Assembly (NCBI GenBank): GCA_025800145.1
Contig: JAOXSH010000072.1
Location: forward strand, 1-48,013
From: Cohaesibacter sp.
GTDB taxonomy: Bacteria; Pseudomonadota; Alphaproteobacteria; Rhizobiales; Cohaesibacteraceae
Direction: 5' to 3'
Length of the DNA stretch: 48,013 nt
Part shown: one piece after another, positions 1-8,256 of the stretch
Layout of the letters: every line of letters begins with the position of its first letter
How positions within the stretch are numbered: the stretch's first letter is position 1
Program-made: the position numbers and the translations under genes
The notes under the pieces: generated by a model
What the model saw: the letters and a program-made list of their open reading frames with translations, nothing else
Databases searched by the model: none
What the model was told of the DNA's origin: nothing

Positions 1-300
1 AAACGGCGGGACTTGGACATTTTCTCCAACTTTCATCATGATTGTTTGTCGGAGAGAATACCATGATCTATGCGGCCATAGTGAGGTATCTTCAAGGCTT
101 TTCCATGTCAATTTTGAGACATCAACATGCAATCGATATCAGGACTTGGAAATCATGTCGAGTTATTGTCAAATCTGGTGTTTGAGGCTTTTCAAGCGGC
201 GGTCTTTAGTTGGTTTGACAGAGGTTGAGAGATGGTCCTAGAATTTGGACCACTTCTTCCCGCAGGCACAGGTCCAGACCTGCCCAGACCTGCCCAGACC
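1..300. other. No recognisable gene (left edge)
   Basis: Short reading frames exist here, but none resembles a known family or has a good ribosome binding site. The stretch may be the debris of a truncated insertion sequence, because a transposase fragment starts at its right edge. Confidence 0.4.
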
Positions 301-303
301 TGC
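274..303. repeat. 10-bp tandem repeat, three copies
   Basis: Three perfect copies of CCAGACCTGC stand head to tail immediately before the transposase remnant. They look like a small slippage product at the junction where the element was truncated. No function is visible. Confidence 0.75.
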
Positions 304-690
304 ATCATGCATCTTCTGCGCCATTCCATGAGCTTTGCCAGCTATAAGGACCGAAAAACGGTAGCGGCGGCGCTGAAGGCACTTTACACCGCCATAGACG
401 CCATTGCTGCGCAGAATGCCCTTGCTGAGTTTGAGGAAAGCGACTTGGCTGCGAAATATTCGGCGATCGCGCCGAGTTGGAGGCGGGCATGGAACAAGGG
501 AATTGCGTTCCTGGACGATCCACCAGAGGTCTGCCGGTTGATTGACACAACCAATGCCATCGAGGCACTGACCTCGAAACTCCGCCGCGCCGTCCGTACC
601 AGAGGCCACGTCCCAAGCGATGAGGCCGCAGCGAAGGTGATCTATCTGGCTCTGAATGCTAAATCACAGGACTGGAAGCGATCCGTGAGT
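301..690 (+). pseudogene. IS256-family transposase, C-terminal fragment
   Basis: The translation of this stretch matches the C-terminal third of IS256-type (Mutator-like) transposases: HLLRHSMSFASYKDRKTVAAAL, then SWRRAW, then the family's signature around TTNAIEALTSKLRRAVRTRG followed by SDEAA. Only about 130 of the usual ~400 residues remain; the DDE catalytic residues at the N-terminal side are missing. The fragment has no plausible start of its own and runs without interruption into a palindromic repeat at its 3' end, which replaces the last residues. It is a dead remnant. Its junction with the repeat suggests the repeat inserted into, or recombined with, the old insertion sequence. Confidence 0.85.
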
Positions 691-830
691 GCCCGATTTA
701 AAAGTCTCTATCTGAGACTTTTAGGCTGCATATCCAGCCCTCTCCCCCTTTTAAGACCGCCCATGAGGGTACCATGACGGGTGGTCTGCTAGGGGGAGAG
801 GACTGGCTCAGGACTTTTAAATCAGGCTCT
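691..830. repeat. Palindromic repeat, copy A
   Basis: About 140 bp, near-perfect inverted symmetry centred on GGTACC. The left end reads GCCCGATTTAAAAGTC and the right end GACTTTTAAATCAGGCTCT. Inner arms include CTCTCCCCCTTTT and AGACCGCCCATGA with their complements. Similar copies lie at 1652-1788 (B), 39201-39309 (C, opposite orientation and truncated) and 40451-40591 (D). No open frame of note; it is a MITE-like or REP-like element that could fold into a long hairpin as RNA. Copies A and B flank the GntR gene. Confidence 0.85.
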
Positions 831-857
831 AACCACAAGCATGAAGGCCAATCTGAC

Positions 858-1559
858 TCAATAGCGGGTGGTCATGCGATAACCGCGGCCATAGGACATT
901 TGGGCGAAGGTGATGGGCAAATCCTTGAGCCATGTTACCCGCTCGGATAGGAAATGCGGCTCGCCATGATACATGGATAAAAAGCGGGCCAGCCTTTCAT
1001 CCACCGCGCTGGCGGAAAAACTGATTTCTGCCTCTGAGAAGGGTAATTCGGCCACCAGCCATTCATTGGGACTGATGGCAGAAAAATCTGCGGTCATGCT
1101 TTTGGGGGCAGCGGTGATATTGATCCAGCGATCCTCAAATTGAAAGGGTGCATTGTTGGCATAATGCATACACTCGATATGCAGTACCTGATCATCAGGG
1201 CCAAGGCAGATACGGGCGCGCAACCAGTCTGGGGCCAAATCAATAGAGCGGCTGATAAAGGCATAGCGGTAACTGGCACCAAGGCTTTCTATCTCTGTGC
1301 GAACCAGTGGAATTTCAAATTTAGCATGGCGCACAGGGGCAATATTGACACGGGTGCCTGCTTTGCGTTTGCGGTCAATTATGCCTTCTTCCGCCAGTTC
1401 GCGCATGGCACGATTAACCGTTGCCCGTGCACAGCCAAATTCTTCTGCCAATTCAATCTCGCCGGGCATCAAGGATCCCGGAGGCCATTCTCTGGCATGG
1501 ATCCGACCCAGAATTTCATTTTTGACATCACGGAAACTGATTTTATCGCCTGTTAACAT
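858..1559 (-). CDS. GntR-family (HutC/UTRA type) transcriptional regulator
   Basis: The 233-residue protein has an N-terminal winged helix-turn-helix of the GntR type (residues ~8-73, with PGSLMPGEIELAEEFGCARATVNRAMREL as its core, here given as PGSLMPGEIELAEEF) and a C-terminal UTRA ligand-binding domain (~85-230). The phrase FQFEDRWIN and the following P-N-E-W-L segment are like HutC, the histidine-utilisation repressor, but no hut genes are in the window, so the ligand is unknown. The ATG at 1559 gives the usual length for the family. The gene is alone between two palindromic repeats (691-830 and 1652-1788) and points away from the TRAP transporter genes, which it might control; that is only inferred from adjacency. 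Family call is firm, regulon is not. Confidence 0.9.
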   Translation of the reverse strand: MLTGDKISFRDVKNEILGRIHAREWPPGSLMPGEIELAEEFGCARATVNRAMRELAEEGIIDRKRKAGTRVNIAPVRHAKFEIPLVRTEIESLGASYRYAFISRSIDLAPDWLRARICLGPDDQVLHIECMHYANNAPFQFEDRWINITAAPKSMTADFSAISPNEWLVAELPFSEAEISFSASAVDERLARFLSMYHGEPHFLSERVTWLKDLPITFAQMSYGRGYRMTTRY

Positions 1560-1651
1560 TGCGGGTCCTCGCTAACATGGGTCATAGAATGGATGGACAG
1601 GATTACCTGTCTGATATCGCGGGTCGTTTGTTTTATGAATTTACGTCTTAG

Positions 1652-1788
1652 GCCCGATTTAAAAGTCTCTGCCTGACACCTTTACGCGGCATATCCAGTT
1701 CTCTCTCTTTTCAGGCCGTCCATAAGGGTATCATGACGGGTGGTCTGAAAAGGGGAGAGGGCTGCTCAGGACTTTTAAACCAGGCTCT
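1652..1788. repeat. Palindromic repeat, copy B
   Basis: A second copy of the ~140-bp palindrome in the same orientation as copy A: begins GCCCGATTTAAAAGTC, contains CCATAAGGGTATCATGACGG at its centre and ends GACTTTTAAACCAGGCTCT. It is more diverged in the inner left arm than copies A and D. Together with copy A it brackets the GntR gene. Confidence 0.85.
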
Positions 1789-2232
1789 TCTTAGTATATG
1801 GGCATTTTATATAAATTGAACAGACATATAAAAGGATAAGTCTGACTTTGCAATCATAAAGCTAAGAAGATCCCTTGCCGACTACCTGTATCTGACGACC
1901 TAAAAGTGCACGTATTTAGGGTATTTTATAATATATTATGACTAAGGTTGCTTTGTGAGGGGTGCGCTTCACGGTGAAAGACAAGAAGACGTATAGAAAC
2001 GTTCGTCTGATCTTGACAGGAAAATATGATTAGACATAATGGAATTAATAACAATCAATATCTGCCTATATTGATCTGCTCCCCTCTGGCATCGGATCAT
2101 TGGGCCCTTCCATTGGGTGCGCGTTTCTCACTCTCTCCTGCGCGCCGGTCTTTTGTGATTTTCAAGTGCCATGCCAAACAGGCATTATCTGAAAATCCTG
2201 TTGTATATCTTCATCCTGTTGAGGAGGTTTTC
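1789..2232. other. Intergenic region upstream of the TRAP operon
   Basis: About 440 bp of AT-rich sequence with no credible gene. A frame that extends the TRAP binding protein upstream (from 2026) is open but lacks a ribosome binding site and would put unrelated residues before a clean TAT signal. The stretch should hold the TRAP promoter; I cannot assign one with confidence. Confidence 0.5.
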
Positions 2233-3324
2233 ATGGATAGACGTTCATTTTTAAAAGTCGGTCTTGCAGGCACGGCTGCAACGGGCACTGCTCTTGCCAG
2301 CCCTGCCCTTGCCAGTGGCACCATCAAATGGAATATGGTCACCGCATGGCCCAAAAATCTCCCCGGTCCCGGAGTTGCTGCGCAAATGCTGGCTGATCGG
2401 ATCAATACCTTGTCCGGTGGCCGCATTGAGGTGAAATTGCATGCTGCTGGCGAATTGGTGCCCGGACGCGGGGTGTTTGACGCGGTTGGCGAAGGCACTG
2501 CCGATCTCTATCACGCTGTGCCCGCCTATTGGGGATCAAAATCCAAAGGGATTTTGCTATTTGGCTCCCAGCCCTTTGGGCTTTTGGCTGATGAGCAATT
2601 TGGCTGGATGGCTCATGGCGGCGGACAGGCTCTTTATGATGAAATGTATGCCCGTTTTGGCTTGAAGCCGTTTCTTTGCGGCAATTCCGGCCCGCAAATG
2701 GCAGGCTGGTTCCGCAATGAGATTAAAAGTGCCGATGATCTGAAAGGCCTTAAATTCCGCACCACGGGTCTGGCCTCGGAAATGTGCTCCAAGCTGGGCA
2801 TGGCGGTTCAGGCCATGGGCGGCCGGGATATGTTCCAGGCTTTGCAATCTGGTGCATTGGATGCAGGCGAATTTATCGGCCCTTGGACCGATAGTGCATT
2901 GGGCTTCTATCAGGTGGCAAAAAACTATTATTGGCCCGGTGTTGGCGAGCCGTCTTCTGCTGAGGAATGTGCGGTCAATGCCAAGGTCTATAATGATCTG
3001 CCGGATGATTTGAAACATGCCGTCTCCATGGCCTGCGAAAGCCTTTATAATCCGGTCTGGACAGAATATACCACCAAACATGCGCTTGCCTTGCAAAAGC
3101 TGATTAGCGAACAGGGCGTGCAAGTCAAGGAACTGCCCCAAGACATCATCATGGCTATGGGCAAAGCCGCCAATGAGGTGATTTCTGAACTGCGCGAACA
3201 TGACGATGACTTGGTCAAGCGCATTGCAGAAAGCTTTGTTGCCTATCGCGACAGCGTCGGGGCCTATAAATCCAAGGCGGATAATGGCCAGATGAATGCC
3301 CGCGCCAAAGTGCTGGGCTATTGA
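2233..3324 (+). CDS. TRAP transporter substrate-binding protein (DctP/TakP-like)
   Basis: This is the periplasmic solute receptor of a TRAP transporter, 363 residues from the ATG at 2233, which follows the strong ribosome binding site GAGGAGG. That start begins MDRRSFLKVG, a twin-arginine (TAT) signal cleaved near ALASG (~residue 29). The body follows the TakP-type pattern: AGELVPG near residue 80, GPQMAGWFRNEI near 160, then LKGLKFRTTG and a GPWTDSALGFY segment. TakP binds 2-oxo acids; related members bind other organic acids or lactate, so the substrate cannot be named. The small and large permease genes follow at once, making a complete dctP-Q-M operon. A longer upstream start exists but has no support. 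Confidence 0.92.
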   Translation: MDRRSFLKVGLAGTAATGTALASPALASGTIKWNMVTAWPKNLPGPGVAAQMLADRINTLSGGRIEVKLHAAGELVPGRGVFDAVGEGTADLYHAVPAYWGSKSKGILLFGSQPFGLLADEQFGWMAHGGGQALYDEMYARFGLKPFLCGNSGPQMAGWFRNEIKSADDLKGLKFRTTGLASEMCSKLGMAVQAMGGRDMFQALQSGALDAGEFIGPWTDSALGFYQVAKNYYWPGVGEPSSAEECAVNAKVYNDLPDDLKHAVSMACESLYNPVWTEYTTKHALALQKLISEQGVQVKELPQDIIMAMGKAANEVISELREHDDDLVKRIAESFVAYRDSVGAYKSKADNGQMNARAKVLGY

Positions 3325-3403
3325 TATCGAGCCATTGATATTGGGCACCTGGCACCGGGCTGTGAAGCGCTTGTTTTTTACGGGCAAATATGTGGGGACC
3401 GCT

Positions 3404-3922
3404 ATGGAAAAATGCGCTTCATTCCTTGATCAGATCAATCACCGCGTTGGCATGACAGCGCGGTGGTTTGCCCTTTTGATGGTGTTGTTGCAATTTGGCG
3501 TGGTTTTGCTGCGCTATGTCTTTGGCTTCTCTTCCATTGCGCTCAATGAAAGCGTGCTTTATCTCCATGCGGCGCTGTTCATGTTGGGGGCAGGCTATAC
3601 ATTGCTGATTGATGATCATGTGCGGGTGGATATCTTTTATTCCGGGCTAACACGGCAAGGAAAAGCAAAGATAGATGCCTTTGGTCATAGTCTGTTGCTG
3701 CTGCCCTCCATGCTGGCCTTGCTCTATTGGTCCTGGCCATCGGTGCGCAACAGTTGGGCCATTTGGGAAGGCCCCTTATCGGTTGGTGGGATTCCGGCTC
3801 TTTGGCTGATGAAGAGCCTTATTCCCGCTTTTTGCTTGTTGTTGATTATACAATCGCTGGCCTGCCTGTTGCGGCAAATTCTCGTCTTTGTCAGCATGAA
3901 GAGGCAAGAGCAAGATGGTTGA
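3404..3922 (+). CDS. TRAP transporter small permease (DctQ family)
   Basis: The 172-residue membrane protein has four predicted helices (roughly residues 18-38, 50-70, 88-108 and 133-155), the size and layout of DctQ. In the known systems DctQ pairs with the large DctM subunit in the inner membrane. I chose the ATG at 3404 because translation upstream of it is not membrane-like and overlaps the gap after the binding protein; the ribosome binding site there is weak (GGGGACC), suggesting translational coupling. Its last 8 bases overlap the start of the large permease gene, as is usual in TRAP operons. Confidence 0.88.
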   Translation: MEKCASFLDQINHRVGMTARWFALLMVLLQFGVVLLRYVFGFSSIALNESVLYLHAALFMLGAGYTLLIDDHVRVDIFYSGLTRQGKAKIDAFGHSLLLLPSMLALLYWSWPSVRNSWAIWEGPLSVGGIPALWLMKSLIPAFCLLLIIQSLACLLRQILVFVSMKRQEQDG

Positions 3923-5465
3923 CTATCTCGATCTGTTAATGTTTGCCGCCCTGATGGGCTGCATTTTGCTGGGCTTTCCGGTTTCTTTTTCCATTGCAGG
4001 GGTTGCCATTGGCTTTGCCTATCTGGGCTGGGCGGCAGGCGAGATGAATATTGCCCTGCTTGGCGGCTTGGGCCAAAGGATCTTTGGCATTCTGACCAAT
4101 GATGTCTTGATCGCCATTCCGCTTTTTGTGCTGATGGGGGTTATTCTGGAGCGCTCGCGCATTGCAGAAGAGCTGCTCGACACCATGGGGCGCTTGTTCA
4201 ATCAGGTACGTGGGGGCCTTGGCATCTCTGTGGTGCTGGTCGGGGCCTTGCTTGCGGCCTCCACCGGCATTGTCGGGGCAACGGTCATTGCCATGGGCAT
4301 GATTGCCCTGCCCACTATGTTAAGAACCGGCTATAACACCTCTCTTGCTTCTGGCATTGTCTGCACGGCTGGCACATTGGGCCAGATCATTCCCCCTTCC
4401 ACCCTTTTGATCATTTTGTCTGATGTCATGTCGTCGGCCTATCAGCAAGCACAATATGAGCAAGGCAAATTTACCATTGAGACCATCTCGGTGGGGCAGA
4501 TTTTTGCCGGTGCTCTCATGCCGGGCCTGACATTGGTGGGCATTTATATTGTCTATATTTTGCTGCGTGGCCTGTTTCGCCCCCAAGACATGCCCCCGGC
4601 CCCACCGCTGGATAATCCACCCAGCCGGGCGGACATTCTTGCCGCCATCGCCCCGCCCATTATGCTGATCATTGCGGTGCTTGGGGCGATTTTAGGCGGC
4701 ATTGCCACGCCCACCGAGGCGGCCTCTGTGGGTGCCATTGGCGCAATCTTGCTGGCCGGAATCAAGCAAGGGGCCAATAAGGGTTTGATGTTTGCCGGGA
4801 TTTTCTCTTTGCTGGGGTTAGCCATTGCGGCCGGTATCGCGCCCGTGCGGCTTCAACGCAGCGATGCTGCCTTGACAGATTATCTGCTGGGCGGCGCTTA
4901 TATCCTTTTGGCGCTGACTGGGGTCTTTGCCATTGGCAAGGCGCTTTGGCTATCTCATAAAAAGCAGGTTCTGGCTTCGGCTCTGACCTCCACCATGACC
5001 GTCACAGCGATGATTTTTGCCACCATCCTGACGGCCTCTATCTTTTCGCTGGTTTTTGTCGGCCTTGGCGGAGATGATCGGGTTGCAGAGATTTTGCAGG
5101 CCATGCCGGGTGGGGCTATGGGGGCCTTGATCTTTTGCATGATCCTGATTTTCATTCTCGGCTTCTTTCTGGATTTTGTCGAAATCACCGTCATCCTGTT
5201 GCCGCTCATCGCCCCTGTTCTGATCATGATGGGCCATGACCCGATCTGGCTGGCGGTGCTGATTGCCATCAATTTGCAAACCTCTTTTTTGACGCCGCCC
5301 TTTGGTTTTTCACTGTTTTATTTGCGCGGCGCAGCGCCGCCAGAGGTCACCACCATGCATATTTATCAGGGGGTCGCGCCCTTCATCCTGCTGCAAATTG
5401 TGGCTGTGGCGCTGATCTGGATCTTGCCTGACATTGCGACATGGCTGCCGAAGTTGGTTTTTTGA
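3915..5465 (+). CDS. TRAP transporter large permease (DctM family)
   Basis: A 516-residue polytopic membrane protein of the DctM family, the transport subunit that uses the sodium or proton gradient. It has about a dozen hydrophobic helices. Family landmarks are visible: FPVSFSIAG near the N-terminus, IPLFVLMG, the STGIVGATVIAMG segment near 120, GTLGQIIPPS near 155, and LTPPFGFSLFYLRG near 460. It is longer than the typical ~430 residues because of an insertion around residues 285-345 (additional helices after TPTEAASVGAIGA), a form seen in TakP-type systems. The start overlaps the DctQ stop by 8 bases. No clear terminator follows. Confidence 0.92.
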   Translation: MVDYLDLLMFAALMGCILLGFPVSFSIAGVAIGFAYLGWAAGEMNIALLGGLGQRIFGILTNDVLIAIPLFVLMGVILERSRIAEELLDTMGRLFNQVRGGLGISVVLVGALLAASTGIVGATVIAMGMIALPTMLRTGYNTSLASGIVCTAGTLGQIIPPSTLLIILSDVMSSAYQQAQYEQGKFTIETISVGQIFAGALMPGLTLVGIYIVYILLRGLFRPQDMPPAPPLDNPPSRADILAAIAPPIMLIIAVLGAILGGIATPTEAASVGAIGAILLAGIKQGANKGLMFAGIFSLLGLAIAAGIAPVRLQRSDAALTDYLLGGAYILLALTGVFAIGKALWLSHKKQVLASALTSTMTVTAMIFATILTASIFSLVFVGLGGDDRVAEILQAMPGGAMGALIFCMILIFILGFFLDFVEITVILLPLIAPVLIMMGHDPIWLAVLIAINLQTSFLTPPFGFSLFYLRGAAPPEVTTMHIYQGVAPFILLQIVAVALIWILPDIATWLPKLVF

Positions 5466-5669
5466 TGGGCCTGTTTCCTATCCATAGTCTGTATAAAATG
5501 GCAAAAATCTGATATTTATCCTCATAAATAATTCCGTTCAGGAAATAATGTGAGTATAAATCGCAGCTTTTGATCACATCTGGCTTTTCTGCCTTGACGC
5601 CGTTCCATGCCTGTTTTTATACGTAGCTTAATCTTGTGTATAATTATCAAGTTTATGGAGAGCGCATCC

Positions 5670-7079
5670 ATGTCAAAAATGACACTGAAATCCACGGTCT
5701 TTATGATTGCGACCGTTGCCCTTGCAGGCACTGCCTTTGCCGATCATCATGGCAAAGTCTATGGTCCTTTCCCTGTGACCGTGAAAGATTATAAAGGCAA
5801 AAAGGACAATTCTGTTTCCTATAGTGGTCAGATTGCCCGTCACGTTCTTCATGATAGCCTGAAAAAGCTGGCTGGCAAAGGCGATGGTGGCAAAAATGCT
5901 GCTGAGCTGGAAGCACAGATGCTCTCCTATTTCAATGGCTCCGACAAGGATCTGCCAATCATTGCTCCAGCAGGCAAAGACGGCTTTAAAGTTAAGCAAA
6001 AGACCGTCAATGAAATTTCCAAGGGCAAAAATATCTCTGGCAAATTCTATAATGGGGCAATGCCAGCATGGCCGGGCAACAAATCTGGTAAAGATGTTGT
6101 TCTGCATATGATCAAGCAGGCCTCTATGGCCAAAAAAGGCTTTGATGCAGAAAATGGCTATGACTGGGGTCAGCTGATTTCCAAATTCACCATGGGCGCC
6201 ATGATGTATAATCAGGCTGTCGACAATTATCTGGATGAGAAGCTCTCTGCTGACAAAAAGCCAAACAACAAGCCTTATAAAGACGGCGCTGCTTATACCG
6301 GTAAAGAGCATTCATGGGATGAGGCTTTTGGTTACTGGGGTGCCCCTGCGCATACTCTGAGCCTTTCTGCAAAACAGGCTTATGGCATTGCCAAGCAAAA
6401 AGACGCCAAAGCTGCTGACGCCAATGGCGATGGCATGGTTGATCTGAAATCCGAATTTGTCTTTGGCCCTGCTTATTATGCAGCTGGCGCTGACAAAGGC
6501 GGCAAGACAAACTATCTGCCAACCATCATGACTGCCTTCTTTGAAGGTCGTAAGCTGATCACCTCTGCCAAGGGCGAGGCTCTGTCTGATGAGCAGCGCA
6601 ACCAGCTCAAAGCCTATGCTGCGACCATCGAATCCAACTGGGAAAAAGTGCTGGCCGAAGCAACCTTCAAATATGCTGGCTCTGTCTATAAAGACATCGA
6701 CAAAATGGCCAAAGCAGAAGGCGAAGAAAAAGCCAAGGCTTATCGCACTTATGTCAAGCATTGGGGCGAGCTGAAAGGCTTTGCCATGGCGCTGCAAACC
6801 GGCAAGAACAATCTTGGCGAAACCGCCGTTGAGCTGAACAAGCTGGTTGGCTTTGGTCCTGTCACCATGGACAACACCTATGTAACCGGTGTTGATGCCA
6901 ATGGTAACTTCGAGCGCAAGCGTCGCCTTGGCTGGAAAGACTATAAGCTGAACATGCTCAAAGCCCAAAAGCTGATTTCTGACAAATTTGGCGTGGAAGC
7001 CCGCACCAATGATGCAACAGCAGATCTGGCCGCTCTGGCCGAAAAGATCAATGCTGTAGAAAATGCAGAAACAGACTAA
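5670..7079 (+). CDS. Secreted DUF4856-like protein
   Basis: The protein is 469 residues from the ATG at 5670, which sits about 9 bases after GGAGAG; two upstream in-frame starts are less supported. It opens with a Sec signal peptide (MSKMTLKSTVFMIATVALAG, cleaved near AFA-DHH). The rest is hydrophilic and largely helical. A WDEAFGYWGAP motif near residue 225 is what I associate with the DUF4856 family of Bacteroidetes and proteobacterial exported proteins; DANGDGMVDL near 255 looks like a calcium-binding EF-hand-type loop. The biochemical function of the family is not established to my knowledge. The gene ends in a strong terminator and is followed by a hydroxylase gene in the same direction. 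Confidence 0.65.
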   Translation: MSKMTLKSTVFMIATVALAGTAFADHHGKVYGPFPVTVKDYKGKKDNSVSYSGQIARHVLHDSLKKLAGKGDGGKNAAELEAQMLSYFNGSDKDLPIIAPAGKDGFKVKQKTVNEISKGKNISGKFYNGAMPAWPGNKSGKDVVLHMIKQASMAKKGFDAENGYDWGQLISKFTMGAMMYNQAVDNYLDEKLSADKKPNNKPYKDGAAYTGKEHSWDEAFGYWGAPAHTLSLSAKQAYGIAKQKDAKAADANGDGMVDLKSEFVFGPAYYAAGADKGGKTNYLPTIMTAFFEGRKLITSAKGEALSDEQRNQLKAYAATIESNWEKVLAEATFKYAGSVYKDIDKMAKAEGEEKAKAYRTYVKHWGELKGFAMALQTGKNNLGETAVELNKLVGFGPVTMDNTYVTGVDANGNFERKRRLGWKDYKLNMLKAQKLISDKFGVEARTNDATADLAALAEKINAVENAETD

Positions 7080-7089
7080 AATTATCATC

Positions 7090-7120
7090 GGGTAGCGCAT
7101 CATGCGCTACCCGATTTTTT
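7090..7120 (+). terminator. Rho-independent terminator
   Basis: GGGTAGCGCA and TGCGCTACCC form a perfect 10-bp stem with a TCA loop, followed by GATTTTTT. It lies 10 bases after the stop of the DUF4856-like gene, so that gene is probably its own transcript. Confidence 0.92.
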
Positions 7121-7130
7121 GGATTTTGCC

Positions 7131-8129
7131 ATGATGGAAAGTTTCGACATTCTGTGGTCGGTTTTTTCCGACTTTGCCAACCCGAAAAAGCGGGTGTTTG
7201 CCGGTTATTTGCTGCTCTCACTGATTATAGCTTTTGGCTGGCTTTTGTTTGTCAGGCGAGAAAAACTCTCCAAAGCTGTGGCCAAAATTCTCGACAAAAA
7301 AGTCTTCTTCTCCTCCTCTGCCATTGCCGATTATAAGATTTTTGTCATCAACCGGCTGTTTTCTCTCTTCATTTCGCCCCTTTTGATCACCCATCTGGCC
7401 ATTGCCACGGCAATTTTTTATGCCCTTCATGAGCAAAGCTTTATTCCACAAGGCTATTTTGATGACGCCAATAAAGGGCTTGTGATCGCGCTTTTCTCCC
7501 TGGCCATGTTCCTGATGGATGATTTTACCAAATATCTGGTTCATCGCTGGATGCATCGATGGCCCTTGCTCTGGGCCATTCATAAAGTACATCATTCTGC
7601 CGAAACCCTGACCCCGGTCACCGTCTATCGTGTGCACCCGCTGGAAGGGGTGCTCTATGGCCTGCGCGGCACCTTTTCTCATGGCGTTGTGCTGTCGGTC
7701 TTCTTCTTTTTGTTTGGCAATCTGGTGGATATCTACACCGTTGTTGGTATCAATGTGCTGGTCTTTCTCTTTCATGTGACCGGCTCCAATTTGCGCCACT
7801 CCCATATCAATATCAGCTATTGGCCATGGCTGGAGCATATTCTGATTTCCCCCGCCCAGCATCAAATTCACCATTCGGTTGCCGAGCAGCATTTTGACAA
7901 GAATTTCGGTGCCGCTCTTGCCATTTGGGATTGGTTATTCGGTTCGCTTCATGTCTCAGAATCCGGCCAAGAGATTGAATTTGGCCTTGATGCCTCCCAA
8001 CGTTCTTCGGGCGATAATCTGTTTGTGCTTTATTGGGGCCCACTTGCCGATATGGGCCGGGTGCTGCGCCGCCGCTATCGCAAATATGTCCAAAAGCTGG
8101 GTGCCATGCCAAGCGTGGCTAAAAAATAA
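7131..8129 (+). CDS. Fatty acid hydroxylase / sterol desaturase superfamily membrane protein
   Basis: A 332-residue integral membrane protein with the eight-histidine di-iron motif of the sterol desaturase/fatty acid hydroxylase superfamily: HRWMH (~residue 142), HKVHHSA (~155), HSHIN (~223) and HQIHHS (~248). Such enzymes use O2 and an electron donor to hydroxylate lipids in the membrane. Four hydrophobic segments precede or interleave the His boxes (around residues 20-40, 70-95, 115-135 and 185-215). ATG at 7131 is chosen; 7134 is an equal alternative, and both lie just after the terminator, so the promoter must overlap that hairpin or the gene depends on read-through. The substrate is unknown. 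Confidence 0.85.
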   Translation: MMESFDILWSVFSDFANPKKRVFAGYLLLSLIIAFGWLLFVRREKLSKAVAKILDKKVFFSSSAIADYKIFVINRLFSLFISPLLITHLAIATAIFYALHEQSFIPQGYFDDANKGLVIALFSLAMFLMDDFTKYLVHRWMHRWPLLWAIHKVHHSAETLTPVTVYRVHPLEGVLYGLRGTFSHGVVLSVFFFLFGNLVDIYTVVGINVLVFLFHVTGSNLRHSHINISYWPWLEHILISPAQHQIHHSVAEQHFDKNFGAALAIWDWLFGSLHVSESGQEIEFGLDASQRSSGDNLFVLYWGPLADMGRVLRRRYRKYVQKLGAMPSVAKK

Positions 8130-8256
8130 TTTCTCCGTCCTCTATGGGCTCCTTTTATCCCTTGACCCCTGGCAAAGCTGAATTGTCTTTTATGTTCAAA
8201 ATTATTTGTTAAGGTTGATATATTCTGATGGATGCAATCATAAATAGGTAGGTTCT

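Noticed and set aside
2026-2232. Longer N-terminus for the TRAP binding protein
   Set aside because: It would bury the twin-arginine signal 69 residues inside the protein and lacks a ribosome site, while the ATG at 2233 has GAGGAGG.
2557-3387. Long open frames on the strand opposite to clear genes (for example here and at 30397-32733)
   Set aside because: They are complements of well-supported genes, show no family motifs and reflect codon bias only.
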